Positions 33,046 to 42,050 of a stretch of 64,000 bases of DNA are shown here, piece after piece. The DNA is taken from positions 111,001 through 175,000 of the forward strand of contig NZ_FNOI01000007.1 of NCBI RefSeq assembly GCF_900107015.1, read 5' to 3'. Source of the DNA: Litoreibacter albidus (GTDB lineage Bacteria > Pseudomonadota > Alphaproteobacteria > Rhodobacterales > Rhodobacteraceae). A model generated the notes under the pieces. That model made no database searches, was not told the DNA's origin, and saw only the letters and a program-made list of their open reading frames with translations. Numbering within the stretch: the stretch's first letter is position 1; every line of letters begins with the position of its first letter. The position numbers were made by a program, and so were the translations under genes.

Positions 33046-35181
33046 ATGGCACCGCGCGTCCGACAATATACGGGACCCTATGAGCGGTGGGTATTTGGCA
33101 AGAAGCTTGGCCGCCCGTTCAGCTTCCCCGCCATTCGCGATTGGAAGTCGCGCTACTTTGCAGCGTTGATGGACAGTCCGGTGCCGTTGCCGGATGTCTC
33201 TCAAGTGAAGTTCCGCGCAGAGCCTGGCGCCCCCGTCGAACGGGTCGATGTGCGGTACCCGCCGTTGTGGAAGAACGGGCAGGGTTTGTCCGTACGCCCC
33301 TTTTGCTTTTATGATCCGGTTGACGCGGCCTCTCCGGAACCGGAGAGCCTTGAAGACTGGATGGACATGCTTTTAGAGCTGCTTGACCAGTTCACCGAGG
33401 GCTTGGACGAAGTCACAGGCCAGCGAAAGCGCGCCCGTTATCGCGTCAACTTTCCGATAAATGAGGCGTCTTGGACGCAGGACTACGACCCCGGCCGTGC
33501 GGTTGCTGGCCAGACGCCGAAGGCGACCGCCCCCAAAGCTATTGTAGCTGTGATTGACGACGGTATTCCCTTTGCAAACCGCACCTATTTGGACGGGGAG
33601 GGAAAAACCCGTGTCAGCCACTGTTGGCTGCAAGCTGCACGAACTACAGGCCCAAGTGCGGTTCCGTTTGGGCGGGAGATAAGCAATGGTGAGATAGACA
33701 CGCTGCGGGTGGAACATGGGCGCGACGAGGCAGCGATGTATGTCGCGGCTGGGGCCATCGACGCGGATTTGCCTGAAGTTGGAAATTACATGCTGCGCGA
33801 AACGACACACGGCGCGCACACCATGGCGATGACGGCTGGTAAGGCGTTCGGGACGGGCGTGGATGTGTCGCAGAACGATATAGAAATCATCGCGGTTCAG
33901 CTGCCCAACTCTATCTCATGGGACACATCTGGTTTCGGCAAAGAGATGTATATGCTCTCCGCGCTACACTACATTTTCGATCGCGCGACCCGCATTGCCG
34001 AGGCACATGGCGGGGCGGAACTGCCGTTGGTGATCAACTTCTCCTACGGGTGGTCGGCTGGTCGTCATGACGGGCAGTCTGAAATGGACACCGCCATGCA
34101 GGAGTTGCTGTCATCGCGCCGGAAGTTGGCACCGACATTCTTGGTTATGCCCAGTGGCAACACTTTTGAAGACGACATGCATGCGAACTTCCAAGAAAGC
34201 GATTTTTCGGATGATCAGCTGAGCATCGGCTGGCAGGTACAGCCGGATGACCGCACATCCAGCTATGTAGAAATATGGTTGCCGGAGGGGCTGGACCCTG
34301 AAGGCTATACGTTTGAAGTTACCCCGCCTCGCGGCGTCAGTCTTGACGCCGCACCTTCCCTGGCTTTGCGGGGTGCCCCGCGCTTCCCGCGTGGAGACCC
34401 GCGAAACTTCGCAAATCTTCGCGCGGGCGGTGCGGTGGTGGGGCAAATGTCGGTCGATAAAAACCGTGGCACGCGCTGGCGTGCGATGGTGGCTTTGGCC
34501 CCTAGCGTACCCGTTACGATGCCAGAGGGGGAGACGGCCAGATGGGCGGCTTCGGGACGGTGGACCTTGACTTTAAAGCGCACGGCAAGTGCCGCACGCT
34601 TGGCGCCTGATGCTTATGTTAACATTTGGGCGCAACGTGACGATGACCCGTCTGAGCTGCGTACTGGGGGGCGTCAAAGTTATCTGGTGGACCTGAACAG
34701 GACACCACGCATAAAGCCTGCGCTGCCGGAGTACACCCAGCCACTTACGCCGGTTCGCGGCTTCGGCAGTATGAACGGTGTTGCTAACGCCGACTTCGTG
34801 ACGCGAGTGGGCGGCTATGTGCAAAGCTCTGGCCATCCGGCGCGCTATTCGTCTGCGGGTGGCCTGCTTAACACGGGCGGTGCCGCGCCGGTGACGTGGG
34901 GCGCGCATGTTGCGCTCAGCGGGGTTTCCGACCGCGGCACAGCGCTTCCGGGTACAGTGTCGCAAGGTGTCTATTCCGGTGCTAGGTCAATCCTGATCGG
35001 CACTAGTGGCGCCGCGCCACAGGTGGCGCGTTGCATCGCGCGGGCTTTGGCGGATGGGCTGGACCCGATGTCGGGCCTGACACCGCAAAGCTATACGTAT
35101 CCAAATGCGGTTAAGAACGTGCAGCTAAAGGCGCGTTTAGGGAATTTCGTAACACCCGCTTTATGGAGTGGGGAAAGGTAA
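33046..35181 (+). CDS. S8 family (subtilisin-like) serine peptidase without signal peptide
   Basis: 711 residues. The catalytic triad is visible: Asp171 in IVAVIDDGIP, His255 in THGAHTMAMTAG and Ser654 in ILIGTSGAAPQVAR. The oxyanion Asn is likely in LVMPSGNTFED. An unrecognised N-terminal domain of about 160 residues precedes the peptidase, and a beta-rich insertion (about 395-560) lies between the Asn and Ser segments. The N terminus MAPRVRQYTGPYERW is not a signal peptide, so it may be cytoplasmic or exported with help. The start abuts the PAP2 stop (TAAATG), implying tight coupling. Confidence 0.88.
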   Translation: MAPRVRQYTGPYERWVFGKKLGRPFSFPAIRDWKSRYFAALMDSPVPLPDVSQVKFRAEPGAPVERVDVRYPPLWKNGQGLSVRPFCFYDPVDAASPEPESLEDWMDMLLELLDQFTEGLDEVTGQRKRARYRVNFPINEASWTQDYDPGRAVAGQTPKATAPKAIVAVIDDGIPFANRTYLDGEGKTRVSHCWLQAARTTGPSAVPFGREISNGEIDTLRVEHGRDEAAMYVAAGAIDADLPEVGNYMLRETTHGAHTMAMTAGKAFGTGVDVSQNDIEIIAVQLPNSISWDTSGFGKEMYMLSALHYIFDRATRIAEAHGGAELPLVINFSYGWSAGRHDGQSEMDTAMQELLSSRRKLAPTFLVMPSGNTFEDDMHANFQESDFSDDQLSIGWQVQPDDRTSSYVEIWLPEGLDPEGYTFEVTPPRGVSLDAAPSLALRGAPRFPRGDPRNFANLRAGGAVVGQMSVDKNRGTRWRAMVALAPSVPVTMPEGETARWAASGRWTLTLKRTASAARLAPDAYVNIWAQRDDDPSELRTGGRQSYLVDLNRTPRIKPALPEYTQPLTPVRGFGSMNGVANADFVTRVGGYVQSSGHPARYSSAGGLLNTGGAAPVTWGAHVALSGVSDRGTALPGTVSQGVYSGARSILIGTSGAAPQVARCIARALADGLDPMSGLTPQSYTYPNAVKNVQLKARLGNFVTPALWSGER

Positions 35182-35188
35182 GGGCTGA

Positions 35189-35247
35189 GAGATCGAGTAT
35201 ACCGATCTCGCCTCTTGAGGGATCACACCGGCTATTTTGCCGGCGTG
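35189..35247 (+). terminator. Two hairpins after the subtilase gene
   Basis: GAGATCG and CGATCTC (35189-35209) form one stem. CAC-A-CCGGC-TATTTT-GCCGG-C-GTG (35224-35247) forms a second. They follow the stop by a few bases and probably end the three-gene transcript. The rest of 35248-35336 shows nothing further. Confidence 0.5.
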
Positions 35248-35336
35248 AGGGAGGGGCATCCGGCGTAGTTTATTGAGTGAGCAACAGCTTTTGGCGAGGT
35301 TGTGCGTAGTTTCTGTGTCGCGCTGGGTGTCCCTTT

Positions 35337-36023
35337 TCAGAATTGGTAATGGTGCAACCCGCCGCCGTGCGTTCGCAGCCATTTGCGCGGCGCCTCATAG
35401 TCGGGCATCAGCTGGGACACCTCGTGCCAAAACGCGGCGCTGTGGTTCATCTCGGCCAGATGGGCGACCTCATGGGCGGCCACATAGTTCAACACCTGCA
35501 CAGGGGCCAGAATAAGCCGCCAGGAATACATCAGGTTTCCCTCCGACGTGCACGACCCCCACCGCGAACGGGTATCGCGAATGCTGATCTTGCCGAAGGG
35601 CCGCCCCAACCGCTCGGCGTAGCGCTCGCTGGCGTCGACCAGCCTGTCACGCGCCATCGTCTTGAGAAAGGCACGCACGCGCGCGCCGGACTTGTCTGCG
35701 CCAGGCGGTATCAGAATGTGATCGGCCATTAGCTTCACCGAACGGGTCTTGGTTTCGGCGATAAGTCTCGGGTGACCCTCCACCGGAATAGTGGCACCGG
35801 GGGCGATGATCGTCGCATCCGGTTGACGGTCCAGGTGTTTGCGAATCCAGTCTTCTTTTGACAACAGAAATGCTTGGGCTTCGCGCATGGAAGCACGGCG
35901 GGGCAGGGTGAGTGACACCCGCCCGTCCACCCCGGACACCCGCAGTGACAGGCGACGCGCCCGCGCGGAATGCTTTAGAGTGACGTCAATCGGGGGGTGC
36001 CCCAGTTGAATCAGTTCTGCCAT
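35337..36023 (-). CDS. YgjP-type metallohydrolase (M48-like, DUF45)
   Basis: 228 residues from ATG 36023 (MAELIQLGHPPIDV); longer frames lack a ribosome site. The zinc motif HEVAHLAEMNHSAAFW (HExxH with a later His) and RSRWGSCTSEGNLMYSWRL are diagnostic of the YgjP/WLM-like family. The physiological role is poorly established. It is divergent from the FYDLN-acid gene. Cytoplasmic, with no signal or membrane segment. Confidence 0.88.
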   Translation of the reverse strand: MAELIQLGHPPIDVTLKHSARARRLSLRVSGVDGRVSLTLPRRASMREAQAFLLSKEDWIRKHLDRQPDATIIAPGATIPVEGHPRLIAETKTRSVKLMADHILIPPGADKSGARVRAFLKTMARDRLVDASERYAERLGRPFGKISIRDTRSRWGSCTSEGNLMYSWRLILAPVQVLNYVAAHEVAHLAEMNHSAAFWHEVSQLMPDYEAPRKWLRTHGGGLHHYQF

Positions 36024-36200
36024 TGCTTGATTGCCTGCATTTTGCTGCTTATGTCCAAACGTAGCGCGGCCAATAGGCCATGGAAAGTAACAATGGGGGG
36101 AAAGCCTTTGACACGCCTTTCCCCATGTGGCAACTGGCTGCAATTCAGATATTCAACTGCATGAGCGCTTTTACTGCGGCGCCGACGAAAGAGGACGATT

Positions 36201-36536
36201 ATGCCTAAGGAAGAATGGGGCGTTAAGCGCGTTTGCCCAAACTGCCAGGTTCGTTTCTACGACCTTCAGAAAGACCCGCTGACATGCCCGTCGTGCGAAC
36301 ACGAATTCACGCTCGAAAGCCTGACTGGCAACAAGTCTCGCACGATGCAGGCTGACAAGCCTGATGCGCAAAACAAAGACAACGATACAGACGATGCAGA
36401 TGAAGTGATCCTCGAGGATGACGAAGATGATGCAGACGTGGATCTTGGCGATGACGTCCTTGAAGACGACGACGATGATGACACTGTAAGCCTTGATGAG
36501 CTGGCAGACGTTGCCTCTGAAGACGACGATACCTAA
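36201..36536 (+). CDS. FYDLN-acid (TIGR02300) family protein
   Basis: 111 residues, preceded by AAGAGGA. The N terminus (KEEWGVKRVCPNCQVRFYDLQKDPLTCPSC) has two CxxC pairs forming a zinc ribbon and the FYDL motif that names this alphaproteobacterial family. The second half is extremely acidic (runs of D and E). Function unknown. It lies just before a tRNA gene. Confidence 0.9.
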   Translation: MPKEEWGVKRVCPNCQVRFYDLQKDPLTCPSCEHEFTLESLTGNKSRTMQADKPDAQNKDNDTDDADEVILEDDEDDADVDLGDDVLEDDDDDDTVSLDELADVASEDDDT

Positions 36537-36621
36537 ATAGTGGGGCGCGGTTGGATTTTTCGCTTGAACTGATCCCCGCGCCCTTCTAGACACCACCTCG
36601 CAACCTACGGGTTGCCGGTTT

Positions 36622-36697
36622 GGGGCCTTAGCTCAGCTGGGAGAGCGCCTGCATGGCATGCAGGAGGTCAGCGGTTCGATCCCGCTAGGCTCCACCA
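36622..36697 (+). tRNA. tRNA-Ala (anticodon GGC)
   Basis: 76 bases including an encoded CCA. Acceptor arms GGGGCCT and AGGCTCC pair with one G-U. The D arm contains AGCTCAGCTGGGAGAGC, the anticodon arm is CCTGC-ATGGCAT-GCAGG with GGC at positions 34-36, and the T arm is AGCGG-TTCGATC-CCGCT. It reads GCC and GCU codons. Confidence 0.96.
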
Positions 36698-36800
36698 AAC
36701 CCTTCACAATATACCACACCCGTGTCATTTGCCGGACGGCAGCTGCATCCCCCTTAGTAAGCTTATGGCTGGAAGGCTACGACTTCCAGTAGTGATGAGC

Positions 36801-38192
36801 TTACATTCGCACGACTACATCGCATTCCTGTACCGCGACCATGGATCGCGGCCATGTCAGAAACAGAATGGCAGGGTTGGAGATATCGTTCTCTGCGATG
36901 GTTTGAACAAGCGTTCTTGCCGAGCATCGCGCAATTACTTGGTCTTTTTGCTGCGCGCGCGACACGATGTCGACGGTGATGTGGTCGTCAAGGCCAGCGT
37001 CGATCAGTCCTTGCGCAATTTTAGCGGATGCACCCACCCCCATGTAGACCGCCACACGTGTTCCGGGCCTCAGCGCGTCTAGCCATGCATGGTCTTGATC
37101 CGCAGCTTCAGACCGCCCTGTCGCCAGCACCAGCGTGTCGCAGGTGCCTCGTTCGGTAAGGAACCCGCCCAACGCCGCAGAGGCAGCACTGGCGGCCGTG
37201 ACCCCTGGTACGATTTCGAAGGGGATGTTCGCAGCCTTCAAAGCATCCGCTTCCTCCACCCCGCGCGCGAAGACACCTGGATCGCCGCATTTCAACCGCA
37301 CAACCCGCTTCCCTTGACGTGCGGCGGTGACAAGAACACCTGTAATTTTATGCTGTGGCCAGTGATGACAGCCCGGCGATTTGCCGACGTAGACGCGTTC
37401 CGCGTCGCGACGTGCAAGGTCAAGGACGTCAGGCGCGATCAGGCGGTCGTAGAAAATAATGTCCGCTTCTTGCAGCCGTTGAACGCCGCGCAGTGTGATC
37501 AGGTCTGCCGCGCCCGAGCCAGCCCCCACTAACGCGACTGAGCCGCCGCGCTCTTGATCAAATGTCTCGGTGTCGATGGCAGCCTTGATCATTTGCGCCG
37601 CTTCGCGTTCACCTCCCTGCGCATGGGTATTGCGTGGAGGCCCCGTAAACACCCAACGCCACAAATCACGGCGCGCGCGCGGGGCGAGGCGGGCATTGGC
37701 GCGGCTGCGAAGTCTGCCGGCGAGTGCTGCAAGATCCCCAAGACGAGGCTCTAGAATTTCCTCAAGCCGCGTTTTTATTTGGCGGGCGAGGACAGGCGCG
37801 GTGCCCTCGGTTCCGATCGCGACAACGACGGGAGAACGGTCAACAATAGAGGGCGTGAGCGCATCGCAGAGATGCGGCTGGTCTACGACGTTGACGGTCG
37901 CCCCGACGGATTTGGCGAGCCCATGCAAGCAAACGTCTGTAGCAGGGCAGCCGGTGGCGACGAACACCAACATCGCGTCTTGGAAGTCATCAGGCGTGAT
38001 TGGTCCCGGTCTCCAAACGATCCGTCCTTCGGCACACAGTCCCGCCAGCTCGGGTTCAAGCGTGGGAGCGAGCACCGTGATCGCGGCTTCTGTCTTGAGG
38101 ATTAACCGGCACTTCTGCGCCGCTTGCTCGCCACCACCTGCGATAATGACGCGACGACCCTGTGTTTGCAAAAACATGGGAAAGGTCTTCAT
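36801..38192 (-). CDS. cysG: Siroheme synthase CysG (fused)
   Basis: 463 residues from ATG 38192, with AAGGAG upstream. Residues 1-210 form the precorrin-2 dehydrogenase/ferrochelatase half (FPMFLQTQGRRVIIAGGGEQAAQK, VVDQPHLCDALTPSIVDR). Residues 215-463 form the uroporphyrinogen-III methyltransferase (RLKCGDPGVFARGVEEADAL, EIVPGVTAASAASAALG). The SAM loop reads VGAGSGAADLITL where VGAGPGDxxLLTL is usual. It makes siroheme for NirB. Start overlaps the TrpD2-like stop; last gene of the nitrate cluster. Confidence 0.93.
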   Translation of the reverse strand: MKTFPMFLQTQGRRVIIAGGGEQAAQKCRLILKTEAAITVLAPTLEPELAGLCAEGRIVWRPGPITPDDFQDAMLVFVATGCPATDVCLHGLAKSVGATVNVVDQPHLCDALTPSIVDRSPVVVAIGTEGTAPVLARQIKTRLEEILEPRLGDLAALAGRLRSRANARLAPRARRDLWRWVFTGPPRNTHAQGGEREAAQMIKAAIDTETFDQERGGSVALVGAGSGAADLITLRGVQRLQEADIIFYDRLIAPDVLDLARRDAERVYVGKSPGCHHWPQHKITGVLVTAARQGKRVVRLKCGDPGVFARGVEEADALKAANIPFEIVPGVTAASAASAALGGFLTERGTCDTLVLATGRSEAADQDHAWLDALRPGTRVAVYMGVGASAKIAQGLIDAGLDDHITVDIVSRAQQKDQVIARCSARTLVQTIAENDISNPAILFLTWPRSMVAVQECDVVVRM

Positions 38193-39130
38193 CCTGCTCT
38201 CCTTGTTATGGAATGGCGCTGGCTCCAAAGCTCGGCCGCGTATGCAGTTGCTTTTGGCATAGATGTGGTCGTGTCCACGGCGCGCAGGGCAAGCGCCGCG
38301 GTGCCTATGACGGTAGCGGATGCGAAAGCATCCTCTAGAGAGCCACCCCACAGCGCGGCGATATCCACTGGGTGGTCTGGCGCGTGCAAGCGGCGCGTTT
38401 CCGGCAGTATGGGCGGTACGATCTCTTCCACGTCCTGACCGTTGCGAAGGCCGAAGACGGCGATATCCTTAGAGGGGTTCCGCTCGAATTCGCCTCCACC
38501 ACCCTTGATGACTGTCAGGTTCACATCGCCGAGAAGTGCAGCGGCGCGCGACTGCAAACCACGATAGGACGGGTGAAAAACACCCTGTACGGACGCGGTT
38601 GCGCCCGCAGGGTTCCACATTCGCAGGACAGTGTTGACGCAGCTCCGCAACCCAAACGTATCGCGCAGGTTCAGGAGTGCGAAGGCCCTAGGGCTCAGGG
38701 CTTCCAAAGGTAGGTAGGCCAGCCCGTCGCCTTCCAGCCGCAAAGCGCTGAGTACCTCGCGCACATCTGCCGCCGGACCTTGGTGCGCGTTCCATCCGTG
38801 GAGTGTGACAGAGTACCCCGCCTGTGCCACCAACTTGGCGGCGAGCAAAAACAGCGGCGCGCCGCGTGTTCGACCGGCGGCGTAGCAAGGCCAGTCCAGA
38901 TCAGGGGTTGGCAGTTGCGGCGTCGTTGCGCGTAAGGCGCAGGTAAACCCCGCGATTTCCGCATCTGTTTCGCCGCGTAGGCGCAGCACCATGAGCAACG
39001 CACCAACGGCTTCGGGTTCGGCGTCGCCGGCGAGGATCAATGCCATCGCTTGCCTTGCCTCATCAAAGGTCAATGTGCGGGCGCGCCCTTTCCCCCGTGC
39101 TACGATGCGAACAAAGGGCGTAAGGGTCAT
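38189..39130 (-). CDS. TrpD2/YbiB-like glycosyltransferase-fold protein
   Basis: 313 residues of the anthranilate phosphoribosyltransferase fold. LTFDEARQAMALILAGDAEPEAVGALLMVLRLRGET is the helical N-terminal domain. DWPCYAAGRTRGAPLFLLAAKLVAQAGYSVTLHGW replaces the PRPP-binding GTGGD segment of true TrpD, as in YbiB/TrpD2 proteins, which do not make tryptophan. It overlaps nasA and cysG by 4 bases on each side, so it is locked into the nitrate operon. Its role there is unknown. Confidence 0.82.
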   Translation of the reverse strand: MTLTPFVRIVARGKGRARTLTFDEARQAMALILAGDAEPEAVGALLMVLRLRGETDAEIAGFTCALRATTPQLPTPDLDWPCYAAGRTRGAPLFLLAAKLVAQAGYSVTLHGWNAHQGPAADVREVLSALRLEGDGLAYLPLEALSPRAFALLNLRDTFGLRSCVNTVLRMWNPAGATASVQGVFHPSYRGLQSRAAALLGDVNLTVIKGGGGEFERNPSKDIAVFGLRNGQDVEEIVPPILPETRRLHAPDHPVDIAALWGGSLEDAFASATVIGTAALALRAVDTTTSMPKATAYAAELWSQRHSITRRAG

Positions 39131-41706
39131 TGTGCGATCTCTGGCTGGCGCATGTCTTCGATGAGGCGGGCGAGTTCAGGCTTGCACGAGCCGCAGTTAG
39201 TACCGGCGCAGGTGGCCGCCCCCAAGGCATCGACGCTATTTGCCCCCGCGCTGATCGCACTACGAAGCGTGTTCACACCGATGTTGAGGCAGGCACAGAT
39301 CGTCGCACCCGGATCTGGCTGATCGGCGCCACTTCGACCTGCAAGTGCCCGAAGTGCAGGGACGGAGGTCCCGATGAGCGATACAGCATAGCTGCGCGAC
39401 AACGAAACCGGAGAAGGGCTGGAAAATAGCACTCCGGTTAGGTGGTCGCCATCGTGAAACGCTAAGCGCCCATATCGCCCGTCTCGGCCAAGCACTTGTG
39501 ACATGGTACACCCCTCAACATCCATGACGGTGCGCGCGAAGCCTTCCCAGCTTTCAGGTGTGTGGAGACCGGCAAACTCGGCTTGCCATCCGGTGCGGGT
39601 TCGCGCGACGGCGGCATAATCGCCATCGGCGCGTATCGGCATGGAAGACACCGCATAGCCGAACCATGTTGCCGCGAATTTACGTGCTGTGACCTTGTTG
39701 GTTTTCGATGCAGGCTGCCCTGATACGGGGTCCACGACAGGCGCGGCGAGGGCGTTCACCCACCCCGCGCTGCTCTGCTGGCGGGTCCAGTGCATAGGCG
39801 TGAACAGTTGACCTTTCGCCGTGCGTTCCGTGATCAAAGCGCGCACGACCGATTTGCCGTTAGGGCCGAGCAACTCGACGAGATCGTCGGGAGAGACGGA
39901 CAAATCTGCCGCATCCTTCGGGTGAATCTCGACGTAAGGTTCGGCGAGATGGGCACCTAGGCGGGGAGCCTTTCCGCTGCGGGTCATCGTGTGCCACTGG
40001 TCGCGGTTGCGCCCTGTGTTGAGGGTGAATACGTCCTTGGTACGGGGTGCCGGCGCACTGATCGGCAGCATTCTTGCCTTGCCGTCAGGGTGGTAGAACT
40101 TACCGTCAGCGAAGAACCGCATGTCGTTGCGGGGCCATTGCGTGGGAACAAGCTTGGCGTAATCGGCATCGGCAAAAATACTGAGATCAAGGTCGCGTCC
40201 AAAGGTCATTGTTGCCGCAGCAGACGCGATATATTCCGCAAACACATCGGCTGGCGTGGCGAAATTGAAGGCGTCCTTCCAGCCCATTCGCGCCGCGACC
40301 TCGCAGATGATCTGCCAATCGGGGCGCGCTTCACCAGGTGCAGGTAGGAACGCGCGTTGCCGTGATATTCGGCGCTCGGAATTGGTGACCGTGCCATCCT
40401 TCTCGCCCCACCCTGTCGCGGGTAAAAGGACGTCGGCGAGGTCGCCGGTATCGGTGCGCGCCATGATGTCGGAAACCGCCACAAAAGGCACGTTTGAGAT
40501 CGCTTTGGCCACCCCGTCGGCGTCCGGCAGGCTGACCGCCGGATTGGTGGACATGATCCAGAGCGCTTTGATCTTCCCATCGGCGCAGCCTTTGAACAGG
40601 TCCACGGCTTTCAGGCCTTGGTGGGTTGGGATAGTTGGGCTGTTCCAAAATGTCTGCACCGCCTCGCGATGCTCAGGGTTTTCTATATCCAGATGGTTTG
40701 CGAGCATGTTCGCCATGCCACCCACCTCGCGCCCGCCCATCGCATTGGGCTGCCCTGTCACCGAAAACGGCCCACACCCCGGCTTGCCGATCCGCCCCGT
40801 AGCGAGGTGACAGTTTAAGATCGCATTAACCTTGTCGGTCCCGCACTCGGACTGGTTCACACCTTGGGAATAGACTGTGACGACCTTTTCGGTGCGGGAC
40901 CACAGGTTGAAGAACTCAAGCAGTTCCGCTTGTGACAATCCGCTGTCACGCGGGTTCCCCTGTTGAGCCTGCGCAATCGTGGGGGCTGCGCCCGAGACGT
41001 GATCGCGCAGGTATCTCTCATTAAGAGCGCCGTTTTGCGCCAAGTGCGACAGCAGCCCATTGAACAACGCGATGTCACCGTCCGGCACGATCCGCAAATG
41101 CGTGTCGGCCAGCGCCGAAGTCGCCGTCTTGCGCGGGTCGATATTGATCACCCTCATATCAGGGCGAAGGGCTTTCGCAGCGGCTATCCGCTGGTGCAAA
41201 ACAGGGTGACACCACGCAAGGTTGGACCCGACCAACACGATTAGCTCAGCGTGTTCCAGATCATCGTATGTGCCCGGAACCGTGTCTGTGCCAAAGGCGC
41301 GCTTGTGCCCCGCGACCGAGGACGCCATACACAACCGTGAATTAGTGTCGATATTCGCGGAGCCGATGAAGCCTTTCATCAACTTGTTGGCGACGTAATA
41401 GTCTTCGGTCAGGAGTTGACCTGAGACATAGAACGCCACGCTATCCGGCCCATGGTCGCGGATGGCAGTGCTGAACGCTTGGGCAACGGCGTCAAGCGCG
41501 TCGGTCCAATTCGCATCACACCCGTTGACTTGTGGCGCAAGCAGGCGACCTTGCAGGTCCAGGGTTTCCCCAAGTGCAGTTCCTTTCGAACACAAACGAC
41601 CAAAGTTTGCTGGATGTTCCGTGTCTCCCTTGATGGTGCCATCGGCCCCAGCCAGAATACCGCAACCCACGCCGCAGTAGGGGCACGTCGTTCGTGTCAG
41701 CGTCAT
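39127..41706 (-). CDS. nasA: Assimilatory nitrate reductase catalytic subunit NasA
   Basis: 859 residues. The N-terminal iron-sulfur motif is CPYCGVGCGI with a later CSKG. Molybdopterin-binding regions follow (VLVGSNLAWCHPVLHQRI, YSQGVNQSECGTDKVNAI, GCGPFSVTGQPNAMGGREVGG). The last 60 residues form a BFD-like [2Fe-2S] domain (ICACLNIGVNTL, CAGTNCGSCKPEL). It reduces nitrate to nitrite in the cytoplasm; the BFD domain suggests electrons come by protein contact. It overlaps nirD by 4 bases. Confidence 0.94.
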   Translation of the reverse strand: MTLTRTTCPYCGVGCGILAGADGTIKGDTEHPANFGRLCSKGTALGETLDLQGRLLAPQVNGCDANWTDALDAVAQAFSTAIRDHGPDSVAFYVSGQLLTEDYYVANKLMKGFIGSANIDTNSRLCMASSVAGHKRAFGTDTVPGTYDDLEHAELIVLVGSNLAWCHPVLHQRIAAAKALRPDMRVINIDPRKTATSALADTHLRIVPDGDIALFNGLLSHLAQNGALNERYLRDHVSGAAPTIAQAQQGNPRDSGLSQAELLEFFNLWSRTEKVVTVYSQGVNQSECGTDKVNAILNCHLATGRIGKPGCGPFSVTGQPNAMGGREVGGMANMLANHLDIENPEHREAVQTFWNSPTIPTHQGLKAVDLFKGCADGKIKALWIMSTNPAVSLPDADGVAKAISNVPFVAVSDIMARTDTGDLADVLLPATGWGEKDGTVTNSERRISRQRAFLPAPGEARPDWQIICEVAARMGWKDAFNFATPADVFAEYIASAAATMTFGRDLDLSIFADADYAKLVPTQWPRNDMRFFADGKFYHPDGKARMLPISAPAPRTKDVFTLNTGRNRDQWHTMTRSGKAPRLGAHLAEPYVEIHPKDAADLSVSPDDLVELLGPNGKSVVRALITERTAKGQLFTPMHWTRQQSSAGWVNALAAPVVDPVSGQPASKTNKVTARKFAATWFGYAVSSMPIRADGDYAAVARTRTGWQAEFAGLHTPESWEGFARTVMDVEGCTMSQVLGRDGRYGRLAFHDGDHLTGVLFSSPSPVSLSRSYAVSLIGTSVPALRALAGRSGADQPDPGATICACLNIGVNTLRSAISAGANSVDALGAATCAGTNCGSCKPELARLIEDMRQPEIAQ

Positions 41707-42050
41707 GCGACACCCCGGTGTGTGAGGAGCGACGCATCTATTTGGATGCGACCATCGACGACCTTGGCGGGGTAGGTGGCTACCTGTCCGGTGTCGGCGC
41801 CCTGTGCTGCACCGGTTTCTAATGAAATGACCCAGTTGTGCAGCGGACAGGTCACGGCCTTCCCATGCACGATGCCGTCAGCAAGGGGGCCGTTCTTGTG
41901 CGGGCAGGCGTTGTCGAGCGCATAAACCTCGTCAATTCCGGTACGGAAGACCGCGACACACCCATGCGCGGTCTTGATTAAGCGCGCGCCGCGCTGAGGT
42001 ACCGCGTCCAAGGCTGCGATATCGATCCAGTTGTCCGATTGGGCACTCAT
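41703..42050 (-). CDS. nirD: Nitrite reductase small subunit NirD
   Basis: 115 residues from ATG 42050. A Rieske-type fold with CPHKNGPLADG and CPLHNWVISLETG retains cysteine and histidine ligand positions, although many NirD proteins lack the full cluster set. It partners NirB. It overlaps nirB by 4 bases and nasA by 4. Confidence 0.9.
   Translation of the reverse strand: MSAQSDNWIDIAALDAVPQRGARLIKTAHGCVAVFRTGIDEVYALDNACPHKNGPLADGIVHGKAVTCPLHNWVISLETGAAQGADTGQVATYPAKVVDGRIQIDASLLTHRGVA

Noticed and set aside
35182..35250. CTGAGAGATCG after the subtilase gene as a TPP riboswitch
   Set aside because: Only CTGAGA matches. The ACCTGATCTGG and GCGTAGGGA parts are missing, and the segment is explained by two terminator-like hairpins.
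36171..36596. 141-codon minus-strand frame over the FYDLN-acid gene
   Set aside because: It is the complement of the acidic codon runs (GAT/GAC read as ATC/GTC) and has no independent support.
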